Below are positions 8,665-16,623 of a DNA stretch of 64,000 nucleotides, piece by piece (position 1 is the stretch's first letter; the number at the start of each line of letters is the position of its first letter). Made by a program: the position numbers and the translations under genes. The stretch is from Micromonospora sp. WMMD980 (GTDB lineage: Bacteria; Actinomycetota; Actinomycetes; Mycobacteriales; Micromonosporaceae), in contig NZ_JARUBE010000003.1 in assembly GCF_029626035.1 (NCBI RefSeq), positions 1,674,001 to 1,738,000 of the forward strand. The letters are read 5' to 3'. The notes under the pieces were generated by a model that worked only from the letters and a program-made list of their open reading frames with translations, was not told the origin of the DNA and did no database searches.

Positions 8665-10098
8665 TCGTGATCATGGTGGGAATTCGAGGTTGAGGCGGCG
8701 GGCGTAGTGGGCTCGTTTGGCTCGTGCTTGGTGTCGGCGTCGCCATGTTGACCAGCGCAAACGGTAGGCGATGCTGCGGGTCGGCCGGATGAGCAGGATG
8801 TTGATCAGGCGGCGGATCTCGTTGACGGTCAGCTCGATCATGTCGGGTTGACCGTGACGGTCTGCTGTTCGGGCGTCGGCGGCGCAGATCGCGAGGACCG
8901 CGAGGGCTGCCAGGGCCAGGGTGGTGAACCGGTGCCAGGACGTCCAGCGGCGGACTTGGTGCTGGTCAAGACCGACCTGACCCTTTCCGGCCTGGAACGA
9001 TTCCTCCACGACCCAACGAACTCCCGCTACCCGCACGAGCTGGGCGAGGGTGGCCGGGCCGGGTGTCCAGCAACGGTAGAAGGCCAGCTCACCGGTGGTG
9101 TTGTTGCGGCGGATCAGCAGACTGTGCCGGCCGTCGTCGTCCGAGTCGCCGTCGGCGCCGACGTCGGTCAGCCATGCCCAGTCGTAGAACCGTGGCCCTT
9201 TCGACCCGTCGCCGGCACTGCGCCGGGTCCACGCGGTGGCAGGCAGGTCGGCGGCCAGCCGGTCGGCGCGACAACGGGTCTTCCCGCCGTCGATCGGCAC
9301 GAGATGATCGCAGGAGACCGCCAGGACGTAGCCGAGGCGCAGTTTGCGCAGTTCACCCCGCAGCCGAGTGTTGTTGCCGTAGGCCTCGTCCGCAGCGACC
9401 CATCGGGCCGGGACCAGGGCTTGAACAGCGGCGGTGATCATGTCGTCGGCCAGCTCGGATCGGGTGGCGAACGCGACGTCGTCCGGGACGCCGGCCTGCT
9501 CACACCGCTGTCGATCGTCGGTCCAGGACTTCGGTAGGTAGACCCGGCGGTCGATCAGGGTGTGGCCGTGTCTGCTCGCGTAGGCCAGGAACACGCCAAC
9601 CTGCGCGTTCTCGATCCGCCCGGCGGTGCCGGTGTATTGGCGCTGGACACCGACGGTGTGCACACCTTTTTTCAGATCGCCGGTCTCGTCAACGACGAGG
9701 ACCCCGTCGGGGTCGCCAAGCCGGTCGACGACGACCTGTCGCACGTCGTCACGCACCGCGTCGGCGTCCCACTTCGCCCGATACAGCAACCTCTGCATCG
9801 CGTCCGGCCGGCCATGCCCGGCCTGCTCCGCCAACTGCCAACACGTCTTGATTTCGATATTCGTGAGCAGCCCTGTCACGAACGCCGCCGCCGCCCGCCG
9901 CGGCTCCACCCGCCCGAACCGTCCCGCGAACGCATCGCACACCCCGGCCAGGACCTGCCGCCACCGGGCAGGGTCTACGCTGTGGCACGCGGCCACCGCC
10001 AGATCTGAAGTTATGTCCACAGCAGACAGACGATCACGCGGTGGCCGCACCTCGTCTACCGACCCCCACCAGCAACATCTCAAACGGCGGCTGCCGTA
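8650..10098 (-). mobile_element. IS701-family insertion sequence, 1449 bp
   Basis: The element is bounded by 13-bp perfect inverted repeats, TACGGCAGCCGCC inward from 8650 and from 10098 on the other strand. CTAG lies immediately outside both ends (8646-8649 and 10099-10102), the type of 4-bp target expected for this family. It carries one transposase gene filling nearly the whole element. It interrupts the Cas4-like nuclease gene of the defence island. Both ends are intact, so it could be recent or still mobile. Confidence 0.9.
8671..10083 (-). CDS. IS701-family transposase
   Basis: A 470-residue DDE transposase. Family hallmarks are VLVVDETGDLKKG (first catalytic Asp in VDET), QRQYTGTAGRIENAQVGVFL, a second acidic strand around WVAADEAYG, and VRWVVEESFQAGKGQVGLDQ carrying the catalytic Glu. 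It catalyses cut-and-paste movement of the surrounding element. The first residues (MRCCWWGSV) are encoded close to the inverted repeat, so translation may start later, for example near VDITSDLAVA. No frameshift or internal stop is seen. Confidence 0.92.
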   Translation of the reverse strand: MRCCWWGSVDEVRPPRDRLSAVDITSDLAVAACHSVDPARWRQVLAGVCDAFAGRFGRVEPRRAAAAFVTGLLTNIEIKTCWQLAEQAGHGRPDAMQRLLYRAKWDADAVRDDVRQVVVDRLGDPDGVLVVDETGDLKKGVHTVGVQRQYTGTAGRIENAQVGVFLAYASRHGHTLIDRRVYLPKSWTDDRQRCEQAGVPDDVAFATRSELADDMITAAVQALVPARWVAADEAYGNNTRLRGELRKLRLGYVLAVSCDHLVPIDGGKTRCRADRLAADLPATAWTRRSAGDGSKGPRFYDWAWLTDVGADGDSDDDGRHSLLIRRNNTTGELAFYRCWTPGPATLAQLVRVAGVRWVVEESFQAGKGQVGLDQHQVRRWTSWHRFTTLALAALAVLAICAADARTADRHGQPDMIELTVNEIRRLINILLIRPTRSIAYRLRWSTWRRRHQARAKRAHYARRLNLEFPP

Positions 10099-10102
10099 CT
10101 AG
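10086..10102. repeat. IS701 right end: inverted repeat plus CTAG duplication
   Basis: GGCGGCTGCCGTA at 10086-10098 is the exact complement of the left repeat. CTAG follows at 10099-10102. CTAG is itself palindromic, so the duplication is slightly ambiguous in phase. Confidence 0.88.
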
Positions 10103-10327
10103 ACCTTCGTGAAGCGGCTGCTTCGCAAACACCGAGTTCAGCGCCTCGTCAAGCGGTTGGCGGTTGAACTCCACAGCGTCCAATACGTCCATAACGAGCC
10201 GCACCGGGACCGGCGGCTTGTCTCGACGGGGCCAAGCGGAAGGCTTAAGTCCTGGTCTCGACTTAACCGCAAGGTGCATTGCGCACCTATGTTCTCCCCC
10301 AGCCAAGACGCTCAAGGCCACACGCAT
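10103..10327 (-). pseudogene. Detached 5' fragment of the Cas4-like nuclease gene
   Basis: Reading leftward from ATG 10327 gives MRVALSVLAGGEHRCAM and so on to KQPLHEGL, where the insertion element begins at CTAG. If the element and one CTAG copy are removed, GGT CTA G joins CA ACC and the frame runs on as HEGLATFIKHAARS in the nuclease at 7288-8645. About 75 native residues are thus cut off. In the present sequence this frame runs about 23 codons into the element before a stop at 10034. The start is uncertain: the frame is open upstream to ATG 10462, which has a GGGAG ribosome site, but that extension is Pro/Ser/Thr-rich and unlike a domain. Confidence 0.72.
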
Positions 10328-10788
10328 GGGCGAGGTGCTACCGACGAGTTCAGGCGGCGCGGTCCAGGTCCTTGTAGACGGTGCGTCCTCGGGGGTTCTT
10401 TGACTGGGAACGATGGGCGGGTTGCCGCGTTGCTCCAGGGGTAACGGCTTCCTGTCTGACATCGCGCTCCCATGACGAGGGTGTCCGCGCGGCTAGGCAC
10501 CCAGAGGCGTGATCGCAACGCTTGAGCAATTGATAACGCAGGGTAGAAGCGCTAGCAGGCCAGATTATGCGGGTAGTCACCGACGTGGTGCGTCCGTAGC
10601 GGCATGATCAGGCGCACCTCCAACTCGGCGGAAGTGGAGGCGGAGTGTTGGGTCGTCCTGGACGGCACACGTTTTGCACATTCCCTGATCACCCCCACGT
10701 ACGCCAGCAACACGCACCGCCCTGTCTAACTCGTGAGCCCGATGTCAGCCATGCGATTGTCAAAAACCCGACCTACTGGCTTCTATAG
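10328..10788. other. Island edge with no convincing gene
   Basis: About 460 bp between the split nuclease and the regulator remnant. Short open frames exist on both strands but show no domain, good ribosome site or consistent third-position GC. I see no tRNA gene, integrase or direct-repeat attachment site here. It may hold the promoter of the leftward defence operon, but no convincing -35/-10 pair stands out. Confidence 0.5.
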
Positions 10789-10941
10789 ACGCTTGACTAC
10801 AGCCAAGGCCCAGCGCAGATCATTCAGCAGGCGGAAGACATTGTTACGCTTAACCGACGATGGGAGCGTGTGCGCGGCGAGGCTCTATCGCGTGCGCAGT
10901 CCCTGGACCTCATCAGAGAAGCGGCAGCATCATGGACATGA
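10789..10941 (+). pseudogene. C-terminal remnant of a DUF5753 helix-turn-helix regulator
   Basis: The frame after an in-frame TAG at 10786 reads [18 protein letters not shown], then [14 protein letters not shown] and [17 protein letters not shown], and stops at 10941. This is the usual ending of DUF5753 proteins, which carry an N-terminal XRE-type helix-turn-helix and normally sit directly upstream of a DUF397 gene. The stop overlaps the DUF397 start, as in intact pairs. The N-terminal 200 or more residues are absent upstream, so the gene was truncated, probably when the island was gained or rearranged. Confidence 0.65.
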
Positions 10942-11123
10942 CCGGCGCGCAGTGGCGCAAGAGCACGAAGAGCGGCAACAACGGTGGCGACTGCGTCGAG
11001 GTCGCCGACAATCTTCCCGGCGTCGTCGGCGTGCGGGACTCGAAGGACTCGACCGGTCCGGTGCTCGCCTTCGCGCCGGCGTCCTGGCGGGCGTTCATCG
11101 CTCAGGTCGCCGAGCGCGGCTGA
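10932..11123 (+). CDS. DUF397 domain protein
   Basis: A 63-residue protein, [19 protein letters not shown], followed by [15 protein letters not shown] and SWRAFIAQV, the complete DUF397 fold pattern. These small proteins are common in actinomycetes next to XRE/DUF5753 regulators and are thought to act with them (BldB is a related Streptomyces protein). Here the partner is only a remnant, so the gene is orphaned locally. The start at 10932 overlaps the remnant's stop. An upstream start is possible but would add residues not typical of the family. A strong hairpin follows. Confidence 0.85.
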   Translation: MDMTGAQWRKSTKSGNNGGDCVEVADNLPGVVGVRDSKDSTGPVLAFAPASWRAFIAQVAERG

Positions 11124-11137
11124 CCCACCTGGCACCG

Positions 11138-11173
11138 AGAGCGCCCCGGACCTGTGCGGCTCCGGGGCGCTCT
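11138..11173 (+). terminator. Hairpin after the DUF397 gene
   Basis: AGAGCGCCCCGGA (11138-11150) pairs perfectly with TCCGGGGCGCTCT (11161-11173) across a 10-nt loop. No U-tract follows, as is usual in high-GC actinomycetes. Confidence 0.65.
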
Positions 11174-11564
11174 GCCATGTCAGGCGGCGGACGGAGGCGG
11201 GGTTCTGGGCCGCCGACGGCAACGGCAACGGGCTGGGGCAGCTCGGCGACATCGGCTTCACGCTGTCCGGGCAGTGGCGCCGGTTACCCGACGCCCGCTC
11301 TCCACCTGGGCGGAGGTGCCGAGGCGCAGCCTGACCGGGCACCGAGACGGCGCTGGGCGGGAGGGTGTCAGCTAACTGCTGGGAGGTCCGGGCCCGCTGC
11401 TCCTGGTCGCCCGCCGACCCGCACCCCCCGTGATCTTGCGGTCTCGCTCGGACAAGCGGAACGAACGCGCTGCCTCCGTGGCCGCAACTGCGACATTGCG
11501 CGGGTGGTCGGGCCGCTCAGTGTGGTGGGCGCAGGATGGGATGAAGCGACAGGGGGAGTGGGCG
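11174..11564. other. Intergenic stretch without a recognised gene
   Basis: About 390 bp. A rightward frame encodes FWAADGNGNGLGQLGD in a context that does not resemble a known domain, and it is not continued. I see nothing else apart from the upstream region of the membrane protein gene, with AGGGGGAG at 11551-11558 as its ribosome site. Confidence 0.5.
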
Positions 11565-12704
11565 ATGGCGACGGCGACCAGAGGCCGGGGCGCGACGGTG
11601 CGGGCGGCGGCCGGGCGGCTGCGGTGGGGCTGGCTGCCGGTGGTCGAGGCGACGGTGGCGGCCACCGTCGCCTGGATGCTCGCCACCCGGATCGTCGGGC
11701 ACCCGCAGCCGTTCTTCGCCCCCGCCGCCGCGCTGATCGTGCTCGGCCAGGCGCGCGGCCAGCGGATCCGTCGCGCGGTCGAGGTGGTGCTCGGTGTCGC
11801 CGCCGGCGTGCTCGTCGCCGACCTGGTGGTGCAGGCGCTCGGCCCGCGCACCACCTGGACCGTGTTCACCGTCATCCTGCTCACCGTCGCGCTGGCGGTG
11901 GCGGTCGGCGCCAGCTCGGTCACCGTGGTGCAGGCCGCGGTATCCGCGCTCTACCTGGTCGTGGTGTCCCCGCCGACCGAGTCGCTGATCCCGTTCCGGT
12001 TCGTCGACGCGCTGATCGGCGGCGCGGTGGCGGTGGTCGCCAGCCAGCTCGTCGACGCCCGCCGGCCGCTGGCCCCGCTGGTCGCCGAGTTCCGGCACAC
12101 GTTCGCCGAGCTGGCCGACGTGCTCGACGACATCGCAACCGCGCTCGACGACGCCGACGACCAGGCCGCTTTGGCCGCGCTGGACCGGGCCCGGCACGCC
12201 GACGCCGGGGTCGAGCGGCTGCGCGGCGCGGTCCAGGCCGCCGGCGAGGCGCTCCGGCTCAACGTCCGGCGCCGCCGCCACCTCGGCCGCCTGCGCTCGG
12301 TGGAGGGTTCCATCCGCCAGATCGACTACGCCGTGCGCAACGTCCGCGTGCTGGCCCGGGCCGCGGTCACGTTCACCCGTGGCGCCGCGCCGGTCCCGGC
12401 CGACCTGGGCGGCACCGTCCGCACGCTGGCCGAGGCGGTACGCGCGGCCGGCGACGCGCTCGCCGCCGACCTCGGCGGCCAGGAGGAGGTCGCCGACGGG
12501 CACGCCACCCGCGCCGACGCGGCGGCACTGGAGGCGGTGCGGTCGGCCGGTCGGCTCTTCACCGCCGGCCCGGGCCTGCCGCTCGCGATGATCATCGGCC
12601 AGGTCCGGGCCACCGCCATCGACCTGCTGCGCGGGGTGGGCGTGGACGACGACGCGACGGTGCTCAGCCGGGTCGACGCGGCGGTCACCGGGCCGGAGCG
12701 CTGA
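11565..12704 (+). CDS. FUSC-like / aromatic acid exporter-type membrane protein
   Basis: A 379-residue protein. The N-terminal third holds about six hydrophobic segments (for example TVAATVAWMLATRIV, ALIVLGQ, VVLGVAAGVLVADLVV, VFTVILLTVALAVAV), with the PQPFFAPAAALIVL signature of the FUSC/DUF939 family. A long soluble helical C-terminal part follows, rich in Ala, Asp and Arg. Family members are inner-membrane transporters of aromatic acids or fusaric acid, mostly by analogy. I chose ATG 11565 because AGGGGGAG lies 6 bp upstream; an in-frame ATG at 11541 has no such site. The gene stands alone, convergent with the LacI gene 12 bp away. The substrate is unknown. Confidence 0.72.
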   Translation: MATATRGRGATVRAAAGRLRWGWLPVVEATVAATVAWMLATRIVGHPQPFFAPAAALIVLGQARGQRIRRAVEVVLGVAAGVLVADLVVQALGPRTTWTVFTVILLTVALAVAVGASSVTVVQAAVSALYLVVVSPPTESLIPFRFVDALIGGAVAVVASQLVDARRPLAPLVAEFRHTFAELADVLDDIATALDDADDQAALAALDRARHADAGVERLRGAVQAAGEALRLNVRRRRHLGRLRSVEGSIRQIDYAVRNVRVLARAAVTFTRGAAPVPADLGGTVRTLAEAVRAAGDALAADLGGQEEVADGHATRADAAALEAVRSAGRLFTAGPGLPLAMIIGQVRATAIDLLRGVGVDDDATVLSRVDAAVTGPER

Positions 12705-12715
12705 CCGGCGTCACC

Positions 12716-13705
12716 TCAGGCGCTCTCCCGGGTCACCAGCGTCGAGGCGAACGCGGTGCTCGGCGCCGCCGGCGCCTGCGTCAGCACGGCCGTGGCCGCG
12801 GCGGCGGCGATCCGGTCGACCGGATGGGTGGCGGTGGTCAGCGCCGGGCTGCTCATCGCCGCGTACGGCAGGTCGTCGAAGCCGGCGACCGCCACGTCGT
12901 GCGGCACCCCCACGCCCCGCCCGCGCAACGCGGCGATCACGCCGAACGCGGTCGCGTCGCTGGCCGCGTAGATCGCGTCCAGGTCCGGCCACCGGCGCAA
13001 CGCCGCAAGCGCCGCCGATCCGCCCCGGGCCGCCGTGAAGTCGCCGGTCACCAGCCGGGCCGGCTCTCCCGAGGCGCGCATCAGTTCGCGGTACGCCGTC
13101 ACCGACCGCTCCGCGCAGGTCAGCCAGCGCGGGCCGGTGACCATGGCGATGCGTCGGCGGCCGGTGGCGTGCAGGTGACGCAGCACCGCGCCGGCGCCCG
13201 CGGCGTTGTCCACGTCGAACGACGGCACGGTCGCCGAACCACGCCCGATGGAGACCACCCGGCCGCGCAGCCGGGCCGGCACCGCGTCCAGCGCCGCCTG
13301 CGTGGTGTTCACCAGGATCACCCCGCAGACCCCCCGGTCGGCGCCGAGCCGGCGCAGGCCGGACGGGTCGGCCAGCGGCAGCCACTCCAGTGCCACCCCG
13401 ACGCCGTGCGGGCCGCAGACCCGCGACGCGGCGCTCACCACGCGGTGCACGTACGGGTCGTCGAAGACCCGGTCGTCGCGGCCCACCACGGCCACCACCA
13501 GCCGTACGCCGGCACCGCGCACCAGCGCGCGGGCGGTCAGGTCCGGCACGTAGTCGAGGCGCTCGGCGGCGGCGCTCACGCGGGCCCGGGCGGCCGCCGA
13601 GGCGAAGCCGTAGCCACCGAGCACCCGCGAGGCGGTGGCCCGGGACACCCCGGCGGCCCGGGCCACGTCGTCGAGCGTGGCGGGTCGTGCGGCAGGCGTA
13701 CCCAT
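12716..13705 (-). CDS. LacI-family transcriptional regulator
   Basis: A 329-residue protein with the classic N-terminal helix-turn-helix and hinge: ATLDDVARAAGVSRATASRV, then LGGYGFASAAARARV. A periplasmic-binding-protein-like sensor follows (ICGVILVNTTQ-type strands, GFDDLPYAAMSSPALTT near the C-terminus). The open frame extends far upstream, but the helix-turn-helix begins right after MGTPAARP, so ATG 13705 is preferred; ATGs at 13714 and 13717 would add only three or four residues. It is divergent from an MFS gene, with a LacI-type operator between them. The ligand is probably a sugar or nucleoside but is not determined. Confidence 0.88.
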   Translation of the reverse strand: MGTPAARPATLDDVARAAGVSRATASRVLGGYGFASAAARARVSAAAERLDYVPDLTARALVRGAGVRLVVAVVGRDDRVFDDPYVHRVVSAASRVCGPHGVGVALEWLPLADPSGLRRLGADRGVCGVILVNTTQAALDAVPARLRGRVVSIGRGSATVPSFDVDNAAGAGAVLRHLHATGRRRIAMVTGPRWLTCAERSVTAYRELMRASGEPARLVTGDFTAARGGSAALAALRRWPDLDAIYAASDATAFGVIAALRGRGVGVPHDVAVAGFDDLPYAAMSSPALTTATHPVDRIAAAAATAVLTQAPAAPSTAFASTLVTRESA

Positions 13706-13761
13706 GGTTCGCATCATGCCCGGTCCGGACCCCGGCGGGTAAGGGGCGGGCGGGCTTGTGG

Positions 13762-13775
13762 TGGTAGCGCTCTCA
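13762..13775. promoter_or_regulatory. LacI-type operator
   Basis: TGGTAGCGCTCTCA is a near-palindrome centred on AGCGCT, the usual core of LacI/GalR-family operators. It lies 57 bp upstream of the LacI start and 48 bp upstream of the MFS start, so it could govern both. Confidence 0.6.
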
Positions 13776-13822
13776 GGTGTGCGATCGTCGTCGGGAACCA
13801 TTCGGGGGAAGGACGACCGCAC

Positions 13823-15058
13823 GTGAGCGACACTCTCGACGCGCCGGCCGCGCGGCGGCCACCGGTGTCCCGGCCGGTGCTGGCCGCGCGGACCGGCGTC
13901 GCCGTCGTCTTCGCCCTCAACGGGCTCGCGGTGGCGAGCTGGTTCTCCCGGGTGCCGGCGGCCCGGGAGGCGCTCGGCCTCAGCCCGGGCCGGCTCGGCC
14001 TGCTGCTGCTCTGCATGTCGATGGGCGCGCTGCTGGCCATGCCGGCCGCCGGCCTGGTCACCCAGCGGCTCGGCCCGGCCCGCACGGTGGTCGTGGCGAC
14101 CGTGCTGGTCGCGCTCGGCATGACGGTGGCCGGTCTCGCCACCGGGCTGGCCGGCTGGGTGGTCGGCGTCGGGCTCGGGCTCGCCGCGTTCGGCTTCGGC
14201 TCCGGCCTGTGCGACGTGGCGATGAACGTCGAGGGCGCGGCCGTGGAGAAACGACTCGGCCGGACGATCATGCCGCGTTTCCACGCCGCCTGGAGCCTCG
14301 GCTCGGTGGCCGGCGCCGGGCTCGGCGCCGGCGCCGCCCGGCTCGGCGTACCGATCGGGGTGCACCTGCCGGTGCTGGCCGCGCTGATCCTCGGCGGCAC
14401 GCTGCTCGGCGCCCGGGCGTTCCTGTCCGCGCCGGCCGAGTCGACCGACGCGGGCGCGCCGGCGGCCCGGCGGCGTGCGCTGTTGGCCGCCTGGCGGGAG
14501 CCGCGCACCCTGCTGGTGGGCCTGCTGGTGCTGGTCATGGCGTTCACCGAGGGCAGCGCCAACGACTGGCTGGCGGTGGCGTTCGTCGACGGGTACGGGG
14601 TCGACGAGGCGGTCGGCGCCGCCGTGTTCGGCGTGTTCGTGGTCGGCATGACGCTCGGGCGCACCGCCGGCACGGTCGCCATCGACCGCTGGGGGCGGGT
14701 GCCGGTGCTGTTCGGCACCATCGGGCTCGCCGCCGCCGGCGCGGCACTGGCCGTGCTGGCCGGCTCCGGCCCGCTCGCCGTGGTCGGCGTGGCGCTCTGG
14801 GGGATCGGCGCGTCCCTCGGCTTCCCGGTGGGGATGAGCGCCGCCGCCGACGACGAGGACCGGGCGCCGGCCCGGGTCAGCGTGGTCGCGGTCATCGGCT
14901 ACACCGCGTTCCTCGCCGGCCCGCCGCTGCTCGGCTTCCTCGGCGACCACTTCGGCGTGCTCAACGCGCTCGGCGTGGTGCCGCTGCTCCTGCTGCCCAC
15001 GCTCGCGCTCGTGCCGGTGCTCCGCCAGCCGCCGGCCGCGAGGAGCCCGGCCGGCTGA
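13823..15058 (+). CDS. Major facilitator superfamily transporter
   Basis: A 411-residue membrane protein with about twelve hydrophobic helices. It opens with LAARTGVAVVFALNGLAVAS and has an MFS loop region around LVTQRLGPARTVVV. FGSGLCDVAMNVEGAAVEK and FHAAWSLGSVAGAG resemble the YbjJ/FucP-like set of MFS proteins. The GTG start is preceded by GGGGGAAGGA at 13804-13813. It is divergent from the LacI regulator and probably repressed by it. The substrate cannot be read; a sugar or related small molecule is suggested by the regulator. Confidence 0.83.
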   Translation: MSDTLDAPAARRPPVSRPVLAARTGVAVVFALNGLAVASWFSRVPAAREALGLSPGRLGLLLLCMSMGALLAMPAAGLVTQRLGPARTVVVATVLVALGMTVAGLATGLAGWVVGVGLGLAAFGFGSGLCDVAMNVEGAAVEKRLGRTIMPRFHAAWSLGSVAGAGLGAGAARLGVPIGVHLPVLAALILGGTLLGARAFLSAPAESTDAGAPAARRRALLAAWREPRTLLVGLLVLVMAFTEGSANDWLAVAFVDGYGVDEAVGAAVFGVFVVGMTLGRTAGTVAIDRWGRVPVLFGTIGLAAAGAALAVLAGSGPLAVVGVALWGIGASLGFPVGMSAAADDEDRAPARVSVVAVIGYTAFLAGPPLLGFLGDHFGVLNALGVVPLLLLPTLALVPVLRQPPAARSPAG

Positions 15059-15147
15059 GCGCGACCCAGCCGACTCCCACCGTGCTCCCAGGCGCCTGCC
15101 AGGCGCGCGTGCTGCACTGGGACGGACGCCGAGGAGAGGAGGCGGGC

Positions 15148-15480
15148 ATGGGTTGGTTCAGTCGACGAGCCGCCGACCCGACGACCCCGACGAAGCTCGA
15201 CCGCGAGGCGAACCGGGAGGACCTGGCGCAGCTGGAGGCGTTCGTGACCAGCCGGCGCGGGGTCGAGTTCTATCTGGAACCGGAGACCACCGCCACCGAC
15301 ACCACGGTGGTCGCCATCGCCCACGACGGGGAGTGGATCCGCCGCCGCACCGGTTCGCCCCGGGTCGCCGGCAAGATCGCCCAGCGGCACGCGGTGCCCC
15401 TCTACGAGGCGGCCCGCACCGGCTACCCGGAGCGGATGCGGGCCTGGAATCGGGCGCACCCGGAACGCCGCAAGCGCTGA
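15148..15480 (+). CDS. Conserved hypothetical small protein
   Basis: A 110-residue soluble protein, MGWFSRRAADPTTPTKLDRE, then a mixed alpha/beta middle (GVEFYLEPETTATDTTVVAI, HDGEWIRRR) and a basic tail ending HPERRKR. There is no signal peptide or membrane helix. The start is supported by GAGGAGAGGAGG at 15131-15142. I do not recognise a characterised family, though the pattern looks like an actinobacterial conserved protein. Confidence 0.62.
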   Translation: MGWFSRRAADPTTPTKLDREANREDLAQLEAFVTSRRGVEFYLEPETTATDTTVVAIAHDGEWIRRRTGSPRVAGKIAQRHAVPLYEAARTGYPERMRAWNRAHPERRKR

Positions 15481-15493
15481 CGGTGCCGCTCCC

Positions 15494-16198
15494 TCAGTCG
15501 CCCAGCGCGGCGCGGGCCTGGTCCCGGCGCAGCGGCTCGTCGTGCGCGGAGACATACCACTCGACGTGCTCGGAGAGCAGGCCGCGGGCCAACTCCAGGT
15601 CCGGCCCGTCGGTCGGGGTGCGCTCGTGCAGCGGCGGCGGGTACCAGCAGTCGCCGAGCAGCAGCACCCGCGAGTCCGGCACCAGCACCACCGTCGAGTC
15701 GGGCGCGTGCCGGCCACCGACGTGTCGCAGCACCACGCCGGTGGGCAGCATCAGCTCGTCGGCGAAGGTGCGGGTCGGCGGCAGCACCGTGAAGCCGTCC
15801 CAGTCGTCCACCGCGAGCGCCCGGGCCCGGTAGCTGGGGCCGAGCCGGGGCTCGGCCCGGACCTGCTCCCGCAGGTGCCGGTGGCTCCACGGGCGGGCCG
15901 CCTCGGCGCGCAGCGGGTCGACGCCGGCCTCGTGCCCGACGATCTCCACGCCCGGCCAGGCGCAGGCGCCCCAGACGTGGTCCCAGTGGTGGTGGGTGTA
16001 GACCAGCCAACGCGGCTCGGGCAGCCGGGCGGCGGCGAGCCCGGCGCGGATCTCCCGGGCGTGCGCCGGACTGTTGCCGGCATCGACGAGCACGCTGCCC
16101 CGGTCGTCGGCGACCACCGCCACGGTGGGCCGGACCGCGCCCGGATCGGGATCGCCGGGGAACAACCAGACCCGGTCGGCCAGGTGGCGCGGCTCCAT
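15494..16198 (-). CDS. Metallo-beta-lactamase-fold hydrolase
   Basis: A 234-residue protein with the metal-binding signature THHHWDHVWG, where HxHxDH is represented as HHHWDH. A later GGRHAPDSTVVLVPDSRVL strand supplies another metal-ligand His, and LLLGDCWY has the bridging Asp. This is the glyoxalase II-like metallo-hydrolase fold. The physiological substrate is unknown. The gene is convergent with the small hypothetical gene and has the start MEPRHLADRVWLFPGD. Confidence 0.82.
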   Translation of the reverse strand: MEPRHLADRVWLFPGDPDPGAVRPTVAVVADDRGSVLVDAGNSPAHAREIRAGLAAARLPEPRWLVYTHHHWDHVWGACAWPGVEIVGHEAGVDPLRAEAARPWSHRHLREQVRAEPRLGPSYRARALAVDDWDGFTVLPPTRTFADELMLPTGVVLRHVGGRHAPDSTVVLVPDSRVLLLGDCWYPPPLHERTPTDGPDLELARGLLSEHVEWYVSAHDEPLRRDQARAALGD

Positions 16199-16260
16199 GG
16201 CGGAATCCTCTCGCAGCTCCGCCGGATGCTACCGCCGACCCGCCCCCGCCGGCAGCCCCG

Positions 16261-16623
16261 TCAACCGACGAACGCGGTGACCAGCGCGTACCCGAGGAAG
16301 GCCGCGCCGAGGCCCGCGACCGCGCTGACGAGCACGTTCGCGTAGGCGTACGGGCGCGGGCCGGAGCGGGCCAGCCGCAGCGTCTCGTAGCTCAGGGTGG
16401 ACCAGGTGGTGAGCGCGCCGCAGAAGCCGGTGCCGACGAGCGCGGTGGTCGCCGGATCGGCCGACGCCGCCAGGACCGCCCCGAGCAGCAGCGAGCCGGC
16501 CACGTTGACGGTCAGCGTGCCCCACGGGAACGCCGAGTCGTGGCGGGCCTGCACCGCCCGGTCGGTGAGGTAGCGCAGCGGGGCGCCGAGCGCCGCGCCG
16601 AGCACGATCAGCAGAACCGTCAC
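16261..16623 (-). CDS. crcB: CrcB/Fluc fluoride channel subunit (second of pair)
   Basis: A 120-residue protein with four hydrophobic helices. The CrcB signature is intact: [26 protein letters not shown] and [15 protein letters not shown]. Fluc channels export fluoride as dual-topology dimers. In Gram-positive bacteria two adjacent genes usually encode a heterodimer, as here. The GTG start at 16623 overlaps the upstream crcB stop (GTGA). Confidence 0.9.
   Translation of the reverse strand: MTVLLIVLGAALGAPLRYLTDRAVQARHDSAFPWGTLTVNVAGSLLLGAVLAASADPATTALVGTGFCGALTTWSTLSYETLRLARSGPRPYAYANVLVSAVAGLGAAFLGYALVTAFVG

Noticed and set aside
10328..10790. tRNA gene or attachment site at the island edge
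   Set aside because: No cloverleaf, CCA-end-like 3' sequence, or direct repeat pair was visible on the right side; the left side is outside the window.
10733..13822. Rightward open frame running into the MFS gene
   Set aside because: Only the part after GTG 13823 is protein-like; the rest crosses three other genes in a shadow frame.
12716..14950. Very long N-terminal extension of the LacI frame, opposite the MFS gene
   Set aside because: The helix-turn-helix begins at MGTPAARPATLDD; the upstream part is antisense to MFS and rich in Arg/His/Gly without a fold.
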